Assembly: GCA_051294375.1 (NCBI GenBank)
Contig: JBJCIZ010000744.1
Span: 624,264 to 688,263, forward strand
From: Paraspadella gotoi
Taxonomy: Eukaryota > Chaetognatha
Direction: 5' to 3'
DNA length: 64,000 nt
The position numbers and the translations under genes are program-made. Each line of letters begins with the position of its first letter. Position 1 is the stretch's first letter. The notes beneath the pieces are model-generated. The model was not told the DNA's origin and made no database searches. It worked only from the letters and a program-made list of their open reading frames with translations. Of this stretch, positions 17,432 to 29,819 are shown in pieces.

Positions 17432-20400
17432 TCACTTGGACTTTAAAAGATTGTAGACTCTGCCAAAGAGTCGATTCTTGGGAGCCGGAGATGAGGCCTT
17501 TTTATCGGCGGAGGTTTGTGCGACCGGAGCCGACGCCTCGCTGGACGGCCCTTTGGAAGCAGCGACGGCTTTCCCTCCGGCGGCTTCTACCGCGATGTCG
17601 TCTGGGTCCAATCTCGTCGTCGTCGCCCCCAGGTTTTCTCGTCCTGGGGTCTCGACGGCATCCTCGGGCGCCACCTCGTCAGAATCGTGTCCGGATTCGG
17701 AGGATGTCTCCTCGTCGATGACGCGCACGATCTCCACCTTGGCGGAGAGTGGCATTGAAGGGCGATTTGGCTCAAGGAATGCAGACGGACAATCCGGATC
17801 CGAATTCGAATCCGAATCGCTCTCGGCGGCTTCGACGGCCCGCTCGACCGGATGCGCTTCGCAGGCTTCGCCGGCTTCGCCGACAACTTCCGGAATTCTG
17901 GAGAGGCTGCAATCGGTAGCCGGAGGGCTCAAGACTTCAGCGACATTCTCAGAATCGATCTCACGAACTTGAGATTCAACAACAACGCTTTCCACCTGCT
18001 CCTCCAATACTTTTGGTATCGGCGCAATCGGCTCGTTTCGCGGCGATGCCTCGGCTTCCAACCCGGGTTCGGTTTCTTCGGGAACGACACCGAGCGCATT
18101 CCTGAGGATGCCCTCCAACAAAGGCGCGACGACGCCGACGCTCGAGCCATTGCCCGACTGCCGTTTGGATGTTCGCGCTCCTCTGCCTTCGCGCCTGCTT
18201 CCCGAGTTGGGATTCCGCCTTCCGTGACGCCGCTTAGATTGCGGTCGACCAGCGAACACCCCGTCCACCGCTTCGCCGTCGTTGATAATATCGGACTGAT
18301 TCGAAACGGCCACGGCGCGATCTAGCGGTTTCGCCGTCTGTCGCTTTCTTTCTAGTCGCGGAGGTCGACGGGAGATGGCATTTGGATTAGGTGGATCGAC
18401 GACGGCGTCGTCATTGGTCGGTGATTCGGGAGATTCCTCGGCTACGACGCCGGTCGTCCCGGCGTCGTTCTTCCACTTGCGATCGCGCCGCTGATCCTTT
18501 CTCGTTCTCCGCTTTCTCCGGTTACGCTTTTCTCCCGGCGTTTGTGATCTGGTCTCGTCGACACCGCTCCCTGTGTCGTTCGGCGCCTTTTCGGCCTTTG
18601 GATCCGGATTTTCGCTCGAGACGTCGCCCTGGGAGTTTCCGCCGACCCTTAACTCGGGCGGACCATACTCGCGACCGTCCTTGACTAAACGGCGTGCCAT
18701 TTGCCGCCGATAAAAGCGCGAGGGACGAGCACGCGTCGCGTCGATCACCGAACCGTCATTCGACGGCGCTGGCGGGTTACGGCTCCGGTTGTCGAGGGGA
18801 CCTTGACGTTCCATTCTTCCGTAAGAACTCCGGGTGTCGCCGGCGCCGCCGAAGACTCGAAAGCGGCGCCATACGAGACGGGGTGGGTGGTGACGTGACT
18901 CGTCCCCGGTCTCGTTGGGCATTCGTCTCCCGTTTTGACGAGGAAACCAAGAGGACTCGGTCATCCGCCTCCCGTTTTGACGGTTGAAACGAGCCGGTTC
19001 GCGCGCTGAGCCGTAGTTCGGGTCTTCGAATCGTCGGCCGTATCGCTGGGGACCGTTAAGGACGGTCGGCGACGCGGGTCGGGGGCCCGCGGAGGATCCG
19101 CGACCGATTCCCGATTGGGAATCGTCGCTGCGACCGTCGCTGGCGTCGTCGCCACCGGAAGCGCCGCTACGACGCTGATGTCGGTCGTATGGAAGGCAAA
19201 CCGATTGGCCGCGTTCTTGCGCGAGGGTGGCCAGGCGAGAGAGGCTGGGGATCTCGCGCATGCGGGTCGCGCTGATTTTATCTGAAGAGCGGAGGAAATG
19301 GTCAAGTTCTTCACACTGCGGTCATAAAAATGAAATTTATTCCATATACATTGGAGTTAAATTTACCCCAAAGAAGAGCGCCGGGTCGCGGCATTCGACC
19401 GGAGCAATAAATTATTCTTCTCGGAGTGAGAACTATGTCCACCGCGATGTCGTGGGCTTCGACGAGAGATTCGGGAATGTCCATCACCTGAAAAAAGGGA
19501 ATAGAGAGAGAAGTTCGCCTCGTCGCTTTCCGCATTGATGTGTTAAAACAGCGCGATGGAAACCTGGCAATCGTGGACAATTGTCACCACGATGGTGTTG
19601 GCGTGGACGGCGCCCATAGTGGCCATCATCCCCCATTCGATGTCCGCGAAACCCTCTCCCTTTCCGATACGAAATCCCTTCTCCGAGACGGCGACGGAAC
19701 CCACGACGATCAGATCAACCTGCGACGAAAATAAGTTCAAATGGAAAATAAATACTAAGCAAGTACAGTCATACACACATTCAGTCTAAATAAACAATAA
19801 TAAAAAGGAGGAAAAACCAAGATTTCCTTCCCCCCGGACCTCCACGTTAGATTTGAGAGGAACAGGAATCCCGTAGTGTTTGACCCCTTCGGCGTTGCAG
19901 CAGAGCTTCAGGTCGGGAGCGCCGAACCCGTAGGGAGGAAGAACGTGATTGAAGAGACCGTGACGGAGGCGAGGAGTCGGAACGAGCAGCTGGACGATCG
20001 AAAAAATGGTGCGTTGGGAATTAAGAATTGTATAACGATCGGCTATAAGCTTCTAAGAATATTTTACTCGATGCTCTTTCGCGGATTTCCGATCAATTAG
20101 TGATTTAGTACTAGACGACCTTATAACAACTCTTGGGATTTAATAACATATCAAAATCGTTTCCCTATTAAAAACCCCCCACCTTCTTGTTGAACTGAAG
20201 AGCCAGAAAACGCGCCATCTCCTGCGGCTTGTCAGGGTTGACCTTGACTGTGCCGGCCTTGCGGAAACAGTCGAGCCCGAGCAGTTTCTCGCAGGCGTTC
20301 TTGGAGCCGCGGAAATTGGGGATGCGATGGTGGCAAGGGCGGGGGAAGTCGGCCAGGTTGGTCTCCTCCATCATGTTCCACACTTTGTTCCTGATATCGT

Positions 20401-20987
20401 CCTTCGAGGGACCCCTGTACGACTCGAACGAGGGATGAGAGTTGGGTCGGCAGACGGAGATCTCCACCGCGGCGCCAACCTCGATCCGACGCAGGCGCTG
20501 CACCAGCTCGTCGTGAACGGCGCCGCGAAGGCCGACGCCGTCAAGCGCCATGATGAAGTCGCCATTCTCGAGGCTAGAATCTGCGTGGGATGAACGGGAA
20601 ATGAAGGATGTTCAAATTTCGTACAATTTCGTCGTCGCGAGCATAGGATGTAAAATTATTATTTAATTTTTTTTTAATAATGGAGTGAGAAAGCAATCAA
20701 TTTCCGGCTTCTTTCTTTGTTAATGCTTTACGACAGTTGAGAGCATATTTGCCGAAGTTTTTGGTAAAAAATTGCTTTGCTTGTAGCACTCGGTATTGTA
20801 TTTCTTATGACAATTTTAAAAATAATAATTTGTGATATCTACAGGTAGTATATAAGTTTTTTTTTATATATTTTGAATAATTACCCTCCGATTCGAGATG
20901 CACTATGGTTTGAAAGCCCGAATCAGATTCCTTGATGGTGAAGCCAAATCCCGCGGGGCCTTTAACCACCGTTTCTTTGATGATCAT
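17432..20987 (-). CDS. MTHFSD: PDZ-MTHFS-domain fusion protein with Arg-rich tail
   Basis: Six exons, 20885-20987, 20183-20580, 19840-19989, 19564-19719, 19367-19487 and 17432-19281, total 2778 nt (925 residues). Residues about 5-85 are a PDZ domain: [14 protein letters not shown] is the GFGF carboxylate-binding loop, then [17 protein letters not shown] and [19 protein letters not shown]. Residues about 95-310 match MTHFSD throughout: [71 protein letters not shown] and [17 protein letters not shown]. Human MTHFSD lacks a PDZ domain and ends in an RRM. Here no RRM is seen; instead about 600 residues of disordered sequence include a basic cluster ([20 protein letters not shown]). Splice phases connect PDZ and MTHFS parts within exon 2, so they are one protein. 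Function is unknown; the family's folate-enzyme activity is unproven. Confidence 0.88.
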
Positions 20988-23260
20988 GTTAGATGAAAGA
21001 ATTGATTATGACGTCGATAGAAACGCAACTAGATAGTTTTCATTTACTACTTCGATTGGATTGTGTCTGGATAAAAATGTATTATGGAATAAGAATCTTT
21101 CTCTTTTTTTGTCGTTTAATGATTTACATAAATGTCATATCAATACTAAAATTTTGTTCATAACCTTGACAACATAACTGAAAGCGTGCATGACTAAAGT
21201 CTGTTCATCTTTTTTTTTTTCTATTCATATCTCTGTTTGTGTCTCTCATAAGAAATACTACCGTTTAAAAGCATCTCCTTTTATAGACGAACAGAGATTA
21301 ATCTCAATATAGGATTATTACCACGACAAAGACCGTAAACTTAGGTAAGTCTATTTAAAAAACAAATCTAGAAATAATGAGCTGACAACAGATTTGTACC
21401 AATCATTTCCAAGAGTGAACCGCCACAAATTGAAATATTGCTTCCAAAATAATTTCTATAAATGAATTTAATAATTGTATATATTATACAAAACATTATT
21501 CGAATAAATGACGGCAGCGCCTCGGAACAGACTATAATTCATCAATGAAGCGAACTAAACCCTAAATTACAATATGAAAAAAACCATTTGATAATAATAC
21601 AGACGACAGTCTCTCCATACTCTTTCTCTTTCGCCAAAAGACAAAGATCGGGTAACGTAAGGCCGTCGGACGAGTTCGAAACAAAAATATGAAGGATGTA
21701 CGTCTACAGGGTGGTACATGATTAAGTAATAAAAAAGACATTTAATGGTAAAATTGGGGATCGATTCCAGAAAAATCGATTGACTAAGTTTTCTTCTTTT
21801 TTTAAAAATTTTGTTTCCAAATCTAATAACGCGATTAGAAATTGAAAACGGCGACACGCAAGATGATGAACGTCTCAACTTAATGCTGATGATGAGGTTA
21901 ATAAAATCGAAAAATGCGATTGTGGCCGAAAGAAAAACAAAACGAGAAGTTCACACGGAAATTGAGCAAACGTAAGAAAACCAATGTCGCTTATTGGCCA
22001 AAATTGTGGAAAAGGAAAACTCTTCCCAATTTCTCGAAAGTAAAGAACATGACTCAACAAATGTTAATGTATGACACCAAATATTATCCAAAAACCCTGC
22101 TGGTCTAAAAGCCTGTCTTTATTATGATTCGACAGTTTCGCCGGTTATTTGCGCGATTAGACTAAAAGACTACCAGACTTTTTTATATTGAATATTAGGC
22201 CGGAACAGGTAGAAAACTAGAAGTTCTTTCAAATAAATAATATGAGAATATGAAAATAAAAATAATTTATCTTAATAATAAGCATTTAAAGATTATTGTA
22301 TTACTATATAAAGTTTAAAATTGTTTTTTTATTTTTTTTTAATAGATTCTGGTAGAGCTTTAAAAGTAAAATTTTTTTCGTTTTATTTATAAAAATTTTA
22401 AAAAACTAACAAATTCAGCCAATGATGATGATGATTTTTTAGGGTTTTTTCTATTATTAACCAATTTATTGTCAAAATTTAAAAAAATTGTAGTACTAAC
22501 TTTCATTTAACTTTTTAAGCTCTAGAGGAATCCGTTCTTAAAAAATAAAATTTAAAAAAAAAAAATTGGCATTTAAAAGCTTCAGTGTAACAACACAATG
22601 AACTAATTCAAAAAGTTGCATTGAGAGAACTAGAAGTTATAAAAAGTGTTCAATTTTGTCCCGCCTTATTGAATATATATTATATTTATATTATATAATC
22701 GTAGGAATAAATTCCTTCGGATTAATCTAGTATAAAATTTACCTCGTTAGTTGATTAGCGGAAAATTCGCTTTTTCAAACTACAAAATGGCTTTAAAAAT
22801 ATTTTTGTACAACCAAAAAAAAAAATGTAAAGTAATCGAGTCGATGCCAGATCTGAGAATGTTGCTAGTCCCAAATAAGGATCTATAGATGAAGGGAAAA
22901 AAAACAAACAAAAGTTGTGAAAAAAAAAATTTCAGAAAAGAAATAAAGAAGAAAATTTTAAGCATTTAGTTTTCAGAAATTTTTATCTAGTTTTTTTTTT
23001 TTCGCAAAAAAACCATCACATAAACCGACGGATTTTTCTCTCAGAACAACCGTCGGTTTTCAAAAAAAAAAAGGTAATAAAACCAGGTTTACGTTATATA
23101 TACGTCATATTTACAATAATACTTTGTTAACGAGTCTAATGAAAAAAAAAAATGTAGAGGAAGGAGGGGCAGAAGGGGCTGAGTTGGGGCCCCGAAGAGG
23201 GCGGGCGAGAAAAGAGAATCTTTGGGAGGCGACGAGGGGAGTCGAACGCGCGCGCCATCT
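20988..23260. other. Intergenic MTHFSD-PBX, AT-rich, no gene seen
   Basis: About 2.3 kb, strongly AT-rich with many homopolymer runs. No exon with coding character on either strand. The right part is likely the PBX 3' UTR, including the stem-loop at 23022-23059. Confidence 0.6.
23022..23059. other. 10-bp perfect stem-loop, probable PBX 3' UTR
   Basis: AAACCGACGG at 23022-23031 and CCGTCGGTTT at 23050-23059 are exact inverted repeats around an 18-base loop, about 200 bases downstream of the PBX stop on the minus strand. It is GC-rich against an AT-rich background. A structured 3' UTR element or terminator-like hairpin is possible; function unknown. Confidence 0.6.
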
Positions 23261-26200
23261 TTAGGGCGAAGAAAGGGCACTTCCGGTCGGGCTCGTCGGC
23301 GTCATGGGAGGAGCGTGGGCGCCTCCGTCGCCGTGGGGCGATCCCCATCCTCCGGGTCCGCCGCCGCCGCCGCTGCCACCGAGTCCCTCGTATTCTGTCT
23401 TGACGCCGGAAGTCCCCGAAGCCGATCCGCCGGCGCCGTAGGGAGAACCGCCGGATGCGGAGGGCGCCCCGCGACCTGGGCGTCAGATTGGAAGAGTTTA
23501 GTTATATAAAAAACAAAAAAATAATCAAGGTTTACTTCCACAATTACCTGCTCCGTAGCCCATGTCTCCGCCGTAACCGTAACCGCCCGATGGACCCTGC
23601 GCTGCCGCTAAGCCGGCTGCGGCGGCCGCCGCCGCGCCCATCATCTCAGCAGATGAAGCGATGCCCGCTGAAAAAAGAAAGGAAAAACCAACCTCATATA
23701 TAAACCTCTGTCAAGTAACAGTTTAACATTACTCAATGATGCATTCATCCAATTGTATACTAAAAAAAAATCCCTTAATCGAAATTTACAAATTAGCGCA
23801 TGATTGTAGCGGCTCAACTATTATACAGACTGGAAATCAAAGCTTCACGTATCCTTCCCTATCACTATCCTATCCCTATCCTCTCCCCTATCACTATCCT
23901 CTCCCTATCCTATCCCTATCCTCTCCCCCCCCTCCGAACCTCGGGTCATCGACTTCTTGTAACGAATGCGTTTGTTGCCGAACCAGTTGTTGACTTGAGC
24001 GACGGTGATGCCGCACTGACGCGCCAATTCCTCCTTCGTTTCCTCGCTCGGGTAAGGGTTGGCCAGGTGGGTGTTGAAGTACTCGTTCAAGATCTCCGTC
24101 GCTTTTTTGCTAAAGTTGCGGCGCTTGCGTCTGGGGGGGATTCGAATATAATATAATATAATTCGAATTTAATTTAATTCAAAAGAATAAAAAAAACCTG
24201 GCGTCGAGGAATCTGGATCTGAGGATCATGACCGCCTCGCACGTGGACTGCTTCAATTGGAGTTGGATCCCGTTGAATTTCTTAGAAATGATGGAGACCA
24301 TGCGATCCATCTCCTGCGTCGAAATATTAAAGAGTTTTTAACTCGACTTTGATTTAAATAAACGAGAGAAGAAGTTCAAGAGTTTCCTCCTCGTTAACGC
24401 TGACTACCTTTGTGGAAATGGGACGAATGTGCGATTGCTCCCTTAAAAGATTCATGACGTGGGTGGTGAACTCGTTGCTGGCGTTTTCGTACTTTTCCAA
24501 TTCGGTGTGGTAGGTCTGACGAATTTGCGCCAGTTTCGCCCTGGAGGGTTTTAAAGAAAAGAAGTCAAACCAATTCCGAAGCTGAAAAGAGAAAGGAATG
24601 ACAAACCTGTAGTCCGAGTGGTCGATCGTATTCTCGGCGTTGGATCCGCCGGGGCTCACGGCGGAGGCGGTTATGGCGCTGGCGGCGGCGCCACCGGCAC
24701 CGCCGCCGCCCTTCTCGGGACCCGCGACGCCCTCGGCCAGCAACATATTGTCGAGGCGCATGAGTTGGGGATCGGGTGGATCGTCGTCTTGACCATTGCG
24801 GATCGAAAGGACAATTCGCTCCTTGATTTCGCAGAGGACCTGGGAAAAGAGGTTTCCAGCTCGTTGAAGATATGAATGAAAGACATTGTGATTTAATGTC
24901 ATGTTGTTTAATGCATTTTTATAAATTGGAAATATGTAAAGGACTTATAAACGGACGGTTCTTCGACAGGGATAGAAAATCTCTCTTTTTTAAAAGGGTA
25001 AAATTTCTTTTTACGAGTCGATCGAAAACAAATCATTTAGTGATTTACATAGGTTTTTAAATTTTTTTGAAAAAAAAAAAGAAGAAATGAGTTGAGAATG
25101 ATATTTTTATTCCGAAAAACGTAAGCGCCCTCCTCTCTCTTTTGCACGAGCGAGTGAGGGGGGCCATGGGCGACCGAAACAGGGACAAGGCTGAGGTGGA
25201 ATGGCAGCGAATCTTGCACAACAAAAAGGAAGAATTCGATAAGAAATTCGCCCACAACACCAAGGTCCTCTCTTCACTGCAGGACTGGGAGAGGATTAGG
25301 ACTTTGGGAACAGGTTTTTAGAAAAAATGCTCCTTTATATTTGGTTCACGAGTTGACTGCGCCTAGTGGTTGAATTAAGTTTTAAAGGACGAAAAAAAAG
25401 TTATAAAAAACAACGGATAAAATCATAAGGGGCCTTCTTCAACTATATAGAAAGTTCAGAGTATAAATTAGGTTTGTAAGGACCATGAATTTATAATCCT
25501 AGGTGCATTTGGTCGCGTCGTTTTGGTCAAGAACAAGAAGACGAGCGAGTACGCCGCCATGAAAATAATGGAAAAGGTAGCGAAGTGAAAAAAGTGTGGC
25601 GATGGTTCCCCGAGGTCGGGCGAAAACTAGGAGACACGCAGACTCGGCCTCACATTCGTTTCGATTCTGTCTTAAAGTTTCTTCGACAAATAAAACAATC
25701 TTTTCTTTGGTTTCCTTTATTCTTCTACATTCGTGCTTCTTCCATGCTTCAAGCCCGACAACGTCTTCTTTCCTTTCCCCCCTTCTTTCCAACTACACTT
25801 TCTCTCTCCCCCCCCCCAAAAAAAAAAAATTAAAAAGCGCAGGAGCAAGTGGTTCGGCTTCAACAAGTGGACCACACTTTGAACGAGAAGAGGATCTTAA
25901 ATGCGATCAACTTTCCGTTTCTCGTGACGATGGTGGCGCATTTCAAGGACAACTCCAACTTGTACATGGTTCTAGAGTTCGTGACGGGGGGCGAGATGTT
26001 CGCCTATTTGCGGAAAGTGGAGTTCGTCTCCGAGGAAGAGGCGCGGTTTCACGCGGCGCAGGTACAGATGGTATGATTTGAAATTAAAAATACTAGGGTA
26101 ATACTGGTAATAGCTATATATGAATAGGGACCCGAAGAACAAGAAAAAAGAATAAAATTTAAAAAAAAAAAAAATTGGTCCTATTCACAATTTTCCCCGA

Positions 26201-28559
26201 ATAACAAATACTCCCGCTAAACTTGGGCGGGATAAACTTGAAAGGGAGAAATAAAATTTAAACTTCAAACGGAATCTGATTAAAACGTTACCAGGCCCCT
26301 ATTTTTTTTTCGCGAAAGGCAAACATGGAGGAAGGCATACGCAAACATTAACAAGCGGGAATGGGTTAGGCGACTGAAGGGGGATGAATGAATCAGCGAT
26401 AAAAAAGGAAAGAACGGAGGGAAATGCCGACAGGGGGAGAACGAAAGGAAATGAGTGGGGGGGAAAAAAAAGGAAAAAAGTCCTCCACGTTTTTCCCCCT
26501 ATAAAAAAAAAAGCTGATTCAGTAAAAGGATGAACATTTTTTGTTTTTTTGTGTCCGGTTTAACATTTTGGGTTTTTCCTCTTCCGAACTCTGGCACCGT
26601 CCGCCCTACTTCACCCTGCTCGACCCTAGGAGATAATAACGCCCACCGACCTCGTCGATAAGAACACCATCCATCAGACTCTCCCAACTCCCTACCCCCA
26701 CGCATCCCTAACTCGAGGCGAGCTTTGACAAAAATTCTCCAACGACAGGTGGTGCTGGCGCTGGAATATTTGCAAAAGGTCGACGTGGCCTACAGAGATC
26801 TCAAGCCTGAAAACATGCTCATCGCTGCCAACGGATACATCAAGCTGACGGATTTCGGGTTCGCCAAACGCGTCAAGGGGCGCATGTGGACTCTGTGCGG
26901 GACCCCGGAGTATATCGCCCCAGAGATCGTGCTCAGCAAGGGATACAACAAGTCCGTCGACTGGTGGGCGACGGGAGTTCTCATTTACGAGATGGTCGCC
27001 GGGTGAGTCGGTCGGAAGACGACGAAGGAATTGAAATCGATTCCAAGGGATAAAGTCAGGCCTCTATCCCAGAACGGTCCATCATCCCTGCCCCCCCCCT
27101 CCACACCCCTCCCCCAGTTATCCTCCTTTCTTCTCCGACTCGACCATCAAGATCTACGAGAAGATCGTCACGGGCGACCTCAAATTCCCATCCCACTTTT
27201 CCCACCAACTCAAGGAACTCGTCCGCGGCCTGCTCCAAGTCGAACTCTCGCGTCGCCTGGGCAATCTTCGCGGGGGCGCCGTCGACGTCCGCAACCACGC
27301 TTGGTTCGCCTCGGTCGACTGGCTGGGGATGTACAACCAAAAGTTACAGGCGATGTACACGCCCAAAACTAAGGGACCCGGCGACACCTCAAATTTTGAC
27401 GAGTACGTGGAGGAGCCGATTCCTTATTCAACCGTCGACAAATACGAGAAGGAATTCGAAAATTTTTAAAGGAGGAATATGACAGTTGTTTGAAGAAAAA
27501 AAAAAGAAATATATAATTACATTTTTTCACTTTTTGTCACTTTGGTGGCTAGGTATCATTCAAATTAAAAGAAACAAGAACGGTAATTCAAATGTGAGTT
27601 TTTTTTCATGTGTATTTATAACATGCATTGCATCCGAATCATGTCTTTTATTCTTTAAAGTTTTAGGATTTCCTGAAGGCGACGCTAGCAGTCACTTAGA
27701 TTTGAGTTTTTTTCCTGTCTTAACAAATGAGCAATCAACTATAAGCGAATTATAATTTATATGCATTTTTAACATAAGTGGGATAGACCGACGGAGAGAC
27801 ATACCGACCGACCGAAAAGTGACTTATAGAGTTGCTCCGCGCCGCAACTAAAAAGCAGAAACTGAAAAAGACATTCGTTTTTTTCCCCCCGTTTGTTTTC
27901 ACCTGAAAAAGCGCGGGTCTCATGCGGTGGCAGTTGAGCGTGTGTTTCCTGGCCTGGGCTTCGTCCAGACTCTGATCCGTAGTGGTCATGATCTGTTGAA
28001 GGATGTCGTCGATGGAGGTGCGGCGCCCGTCGGGGCCAACATTGGCACCGCCGCCGCCGCCGCCGCTGCCGCCCCCGTTTCCTGCGCTGCCGCCATCGAT
28101 CTCCCCGTTCTCCGGCGTGATATGGCCGCGGCCTTAGGAGAACAGAAAGAGAGAAATCACTAAATATGTCACAAAAAGAGAGAAAAATCACTAAATTTGT
28201 CACAAAAAGAGAGAAAAATCACTAAATTTGTCACAAAAAGAGAGAAAAATCACTAAATTTGTCACAAAAAGAGAGAAAAATCACTAAATTTGTCACAAAA
28301 AGAGAGAAAAATCACTAAATTTGTCACAAAAAGAAATAAAACCAAATCACAAAAAGTAAAACGGACGACAAACGATTTGTGCGAAAGATTTTTTAAATTA
28401 AATTAACGATAACGAGAAGAAAAAAAAAAGTGGGGGAAAATAAGACCCCAAAAAAAGGTGGGTGAGAGGACCTGCGGCGGCGGCTGCGTTGTAGGCGGCT
28501 GCTGCGTACGTTCCCAGATGATGGTAAGCCATCGGGTTGTTTATGTCTCGACCATCCAT
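23261..28559 (-). CDS. PBX: PBX/Extradenticle-class TALE homeodomain protein
   Basis: Transcription factor that partners Hox and Meis proteins. Eight exons, 28472-28559, 27903-28132, 24607-24839, 24408-24540, 24198-24313, 23940-24130, 23548-23667 and 23261-23475, total 1326 nt (441 residues). The PBC-A domain starts with [20 protein letters not shown] and includes [25 protein letters not shown] and [19 protein letters not shown] includes [18 protein letters not shown] and [10 protein letters not shown]. The TALE homeodomain runs [34 protein letters not shown] and [14 protein letters not shown], with the TALE PYP loop and the WFGNKRIR recognition helix intact. The C-terminus is Ala/Gly-rich. 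The start used is MDGRDINNP; an in-frame ATG at 28592 would add 11 residues. The intron between exons 2 and 3 (24840-27902) contains the whole PKA catalytic gene on the other strand. Confidence 0.95.
25166..27469 (+). CDS. PRKACA: cAMP-dependent protein kinase catalytic subunit
   Basis: Ser/Thr kinase of cAMP signalling. Five exons, 25166-25313, 25503-25576, 25843-26061, 26749-27002 and 27118-27469, total 1047 nt (348 residues; the usual length is about 350). The N-terminus MGDRNRDK has the Gly2 of an N-myristoylation site. Kinase motifs in order: GTGAFGRV (Gly loop), YAAMKIME (catalytic Lys), YRDLKPEN (catalytic loop), TDFGFAKRV (DFG), and the activation loop [14 protein letters not shown] with the PDK1-target Thr. 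The C-tail ends in FENF, in place of the PKA FxxF hydrophobic motif. The AGC tail and length separate it from PRKX and PKG. It lies wholly inside a PBX intron on the opposite strand and is the only plus-strand gene in the first 54 kb. Confidence 0.95.
28143..28335. repeat. 31-bp minisatellite, ~6 copies, PBX intron 1
   Basis: Head-to-tail copies of a 31-base unit, GAGAGAAAAATCACTAAATT followed by TGTCACAAAAA, almost identical to each other. No unique spacers separate the units. Located just upstream of PBX exon 2, in intron 1. Confidence 0.9.
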
Positions 28560-28592
28560 CGCTCGAACGAAAAAAGGCTGCAGATTCCACAC

Positions 28593-29701
28593 GAAAGAAC
28601 ACGAAGGTTCAGTTTTTTTTTTTGGTTTTTTTTTTTATAGTCGCCAAATCTCTCTTTTTTCCCCGGTACGAGATTGGTAAATAACGATATTAATTCCTCG
28701 AAGCAACTAAATTTAAAACGTTCAAAGAGTATATATATAAGTAATATTTTCGTTGTATAAAAGTAAAAAAAAATCAATGTACACCATTTACAAGAGCACG
28801 GTAGGTAAAATAAAACTTACGTTAGCGTAATTCAAGAAAAAAAAACACAATTCATCAATTTTGAATGGGAATGGGAAAAAAATTGGTCTAAAATGAGCTG
28901 AACAAGATAATAATATTCGAATTGTTATTGCTAAAAAGGCACCTTCGTCTGGAACTGTCTCGAATTAATCTTCAATTTCTTTTTTTTATGAAACATTTGT
29001 GTAAAAAAATAATCGGTGAAAGTAAAACGTACCATTAGACCAAACGCCAGGCAAATTTAATAATGAGTTGAAAAAAGGGAGAGGTTAGAATAACCTTTCG
29101 CTTAAAAGATCTGTAATAAATAATTTGACAATAATATGCTAAAATACGTCAATAGAAAACAAAATAAACAAGAACATAAACTAATCAAAACAAAATAACT
29201 ACATACCCATCGTTAAGTAGGAACCTTTAGATAGCTATCTGCTAAGTGTAAGTATTTTTGGGCAAAACTTTGGGGAAGGCTCGTTACTAAAAAATTAAAA
29301 CTCTTGCGTGAGATTACTTTCATAATTTGAGTGAACGACGAAAAACATTTCGCCATCAAATATAAAAAAAAAAAAAAAAAAAAACGCCAACGCTTTTTCA
29401 TTAATCTAAGTATGGAAACCACCTTTAAAAAAATCAGTTTGAAATTTTCTTAGTGAATTCTCTGCAAAGACGAGACGAGTAATGAAAAAAAAATGGACGT
29501 TTGGAGTGTGAAACACCGTACGTACATAGCAAGGACGCAAATATGACTTCGGAGTATTCGTATAAAAATATCGCTTGATCTTTATTGCTTGATATGAGGG
29601 TGTCGCTAAAAGTACGGCTTGGGCGTGCAATATTTTTTTTGTTTTACACTCGGGTGCGGGGCAAAGGGACGCTATGTAAGTTTAATTCTCGATGGAGAGA
29701 G

Positions 29702-29766
<65 letters not shown>

Positions 29767-29819
29767 TGAGAAGGAAAATGCAGTTTTGTGCACGGTTTGC
29801 GCATGGTTATCTTCCCGCG
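28593..29819. other. Intergenic PBX-Dachsous, AT-rich
   Basis: About 1.2 kb. The left part should contain the PBX promoter and 5' UTR. A GA microsatellite lies at 29695-29763, about 60 bases beyond the Dachsous stop codon. No coding exon recognised. Confidence 0.6.
29695..29763. repeat. (GA)n microsatellite in Dachsous 3' flank
   Basis: Nearly pure GA run of about 68 bases. On the transcribed minus strand it is a long CT tract in the probable 3' UTR. Confidence 0.95.

Noticed and set aside
17432-19261. 609-residue frame as a separate gene starting MREIPSL
   Set aside because: It is the last exon of the PDZ-MTHFSD gene: acceptor at 19281 joins in phase, and [13 protein letters not shown] aligns with the MTHFSD C-terminal helix.
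28143-28335. Regular 31-bp repeats as a CRISPR array
   Set aside because: The units abut without unique spacers, and the region is an intron of an animal homeobox gene; it is a minisatellite.
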